Positions 5,083 through 5,543 of a stretch of 5,543 bases of DNA are shown here, one piece after another. The DNA is taken from contig JAERRP010000345.1 in the NCBI GenBank assembly GCA_016735415.1, positions 1 through 5,543 on the forward strand, written 5' to 3'. Below the pieces are notes generated by a model that was not told the origin of the DNA, did not search any database, and saw only the letters and a program-made list of their open reading frames with translations. Origin of the DNA: Desulfobacterales bacterium. Its GTDB lineage: Bacteria > Desulfobacterota > Desulfobacteria > Desulfobacterales > UBA5852. Numbering within the stretch: the stretch's first letter is position 1; each line of letters starts with the position of its first letter. The translations under genes were made by a program, and so were the position numbers.

Positions 5083-5543
5083 TTAAGGCGTCACCCAGAT
5101 GTAATCGGCATAATCCCACTCGACTTCGGATCCGGCGGCGGCCAGGTAGATCGTACGAAAAGTTGCCTGATTGCGGGCATAGGCCCGGTCGGGCACACCG
5201 AATTTGCGAATGATATGACCATTGCCGACCAGAACCACCATGGGCGCCTCACCCATCTTGCGGGCTATCGAATCGGCCATGGTGTCTTCCCAGGCACACT
5301 GGGCTTCATAAAAAAAGTCAGCCGATGCGATCCGGTGGTGGGGATTGGCATTGAATATTTCATCCACATAGGCGCGATGCGCAGCGTTCCCCGTGTTGAT
5401 GTCCTCGGCCACCAGGCGCCGTTCATCGGGCAGCAGATTATCCAGCCCGCTCCTGCTGATCTTGGATGGAATCCAGCCCGGCACGTTCAGCCCCACCAGA
5501 CGGATATCGTTGTCGCGAACCGTTTCGAAAACCGGCGCGTAGA
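5083..5543 (-). CDS. ChaN-like haem-binding protein (PF04187 family), C-terminal part, 5' end cut by the window edge
   Basis: Only the last 152 residues are visible. The frame remains open to the right edge and reads YAPVFETVRDNDIRLVGLNVPG across the GTG at 5494-5496, so that GTG is an internal valine codon and not the start. Family hallmarks are the VGLNVP segment, FYEAQ followed by W and TMADSIA (visible residues about 77-93), and VVLVGNGHIIRKFGVPDR (about 102-119). They match the ChaN / DUF399 cofactor haem-binding domain. Known relatives are iron-regulated surface lipoproteins or periplasmic proteins tied to TonB-dependent haem uptake, and a signal or lipobox would be in the missing N-terminus. 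The gene ends in TAA and is separated from nrdD by 386 bases with their own promoter, so it is probably a separate transcription unit. Family assignment is fairly secure; haem binding in this protein is inferred. Confidence 0.85.
   Translation of the reverse strand, partial: YAPVFETVRDNDIRLVGLNVPGWIPSKISRSGLDNLLPDERRLVAEDINTGNAAHRAYVDEIFNANPHHRIASADFFYEAQCAWEDTMADSIARKMGEAPMVVLVGNGHIIRKFGVPDRAYARNQATFRTIYLAAAGSEVEWDYADYIWVTP

Noticed and set aside
4890..5213. 107-codon plus-strand frame across the nrdDG control region
   Set aside because: It runs through the NrdR boxes, the 4989-5023 hairpin and the antisense of the chaN-like gene, and its translation is not protein-like.
5083..5496. Complete 137-residue small protein starting at the GTG at 5494-5496
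   Set aside because: The frame stays open upstream to the window edge and encodes conserved ChaN-family sequence there, so the GTG is an internal valine codon of a longer gene.
1..5543. CRISPR array, insertion sequence, toxin-antitoxin or defence system
   Set aside because: I found no regularly spaced direct repeats, no transposase or integrase reading frame and no defence-type domains; all large genes are metabolic.

Overview
The window is an ordinary chromosomal stretch of a moderately GC-rich, probably anaerobic bacterium. The Thermotoga-type NrdD/NrdG pair, the GabT-like aminotransferase, the ChaN-type haem-binding protein and the paired NrdR boxes together fit a deltaproteobacterium (Desulfobacterota, such as a Desulfosarcina-like sulfate reducer). 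That placement is inferred from protein style only; no taxonomic marker gene is present.

Layout. Bases 1-201 are an AT-rich leader with no gene I can support. Bases 202-1464 (+) encode a complete PLP-dependent class III aminotransferase of the GABA / omega-amino acid type. Bases 1465-1780 are a convergent intergenic region with three inverted repeats, one of them a 44-bp near-perfect palindrome and one a probable terminator. On the minus strand, 4696-2510 encodes the anaerobic (class III) ribonucleotide reductase NrdD, followed after a 3-base gap by its radical SAM activase NrdG (2506-1781). Bases 4697-5082 are the control region of nrdDG: two NrdR boxes exactly 32 bp apart, a candidate promoter whose -35/-10 spacer is covered by one box, and a leader of about 220 nt with several hairpins. 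The right edge (5083-5543, minus strand) holds the C-terminal part of a ChaN/PF04187 haem-binding protein whose start lies outside the window.

How the genes work together. NrdG uses S-adenosylmethionine and a [4Fe-4S] cluster to place a glycyl radical on NrdD. NrdD then reduces ribonucleoside triphosphates to dNTPs without oxygen, and its N-terminal ATP cone senses dATP/ATP. The upstream NrdR boxes link transcription to the nucleotide pool. The aminotransferase and the ChaN-like gene are neighbours with no evident functional link to nrdDG.

I found no previously undescribed system. The points most worth a second look are the NrdR operator pair and the structured nrdD leader, the 44-bp palindrome, the open frame past the nrdG amber stop, and the unusual C-terminal tail of NrdD.
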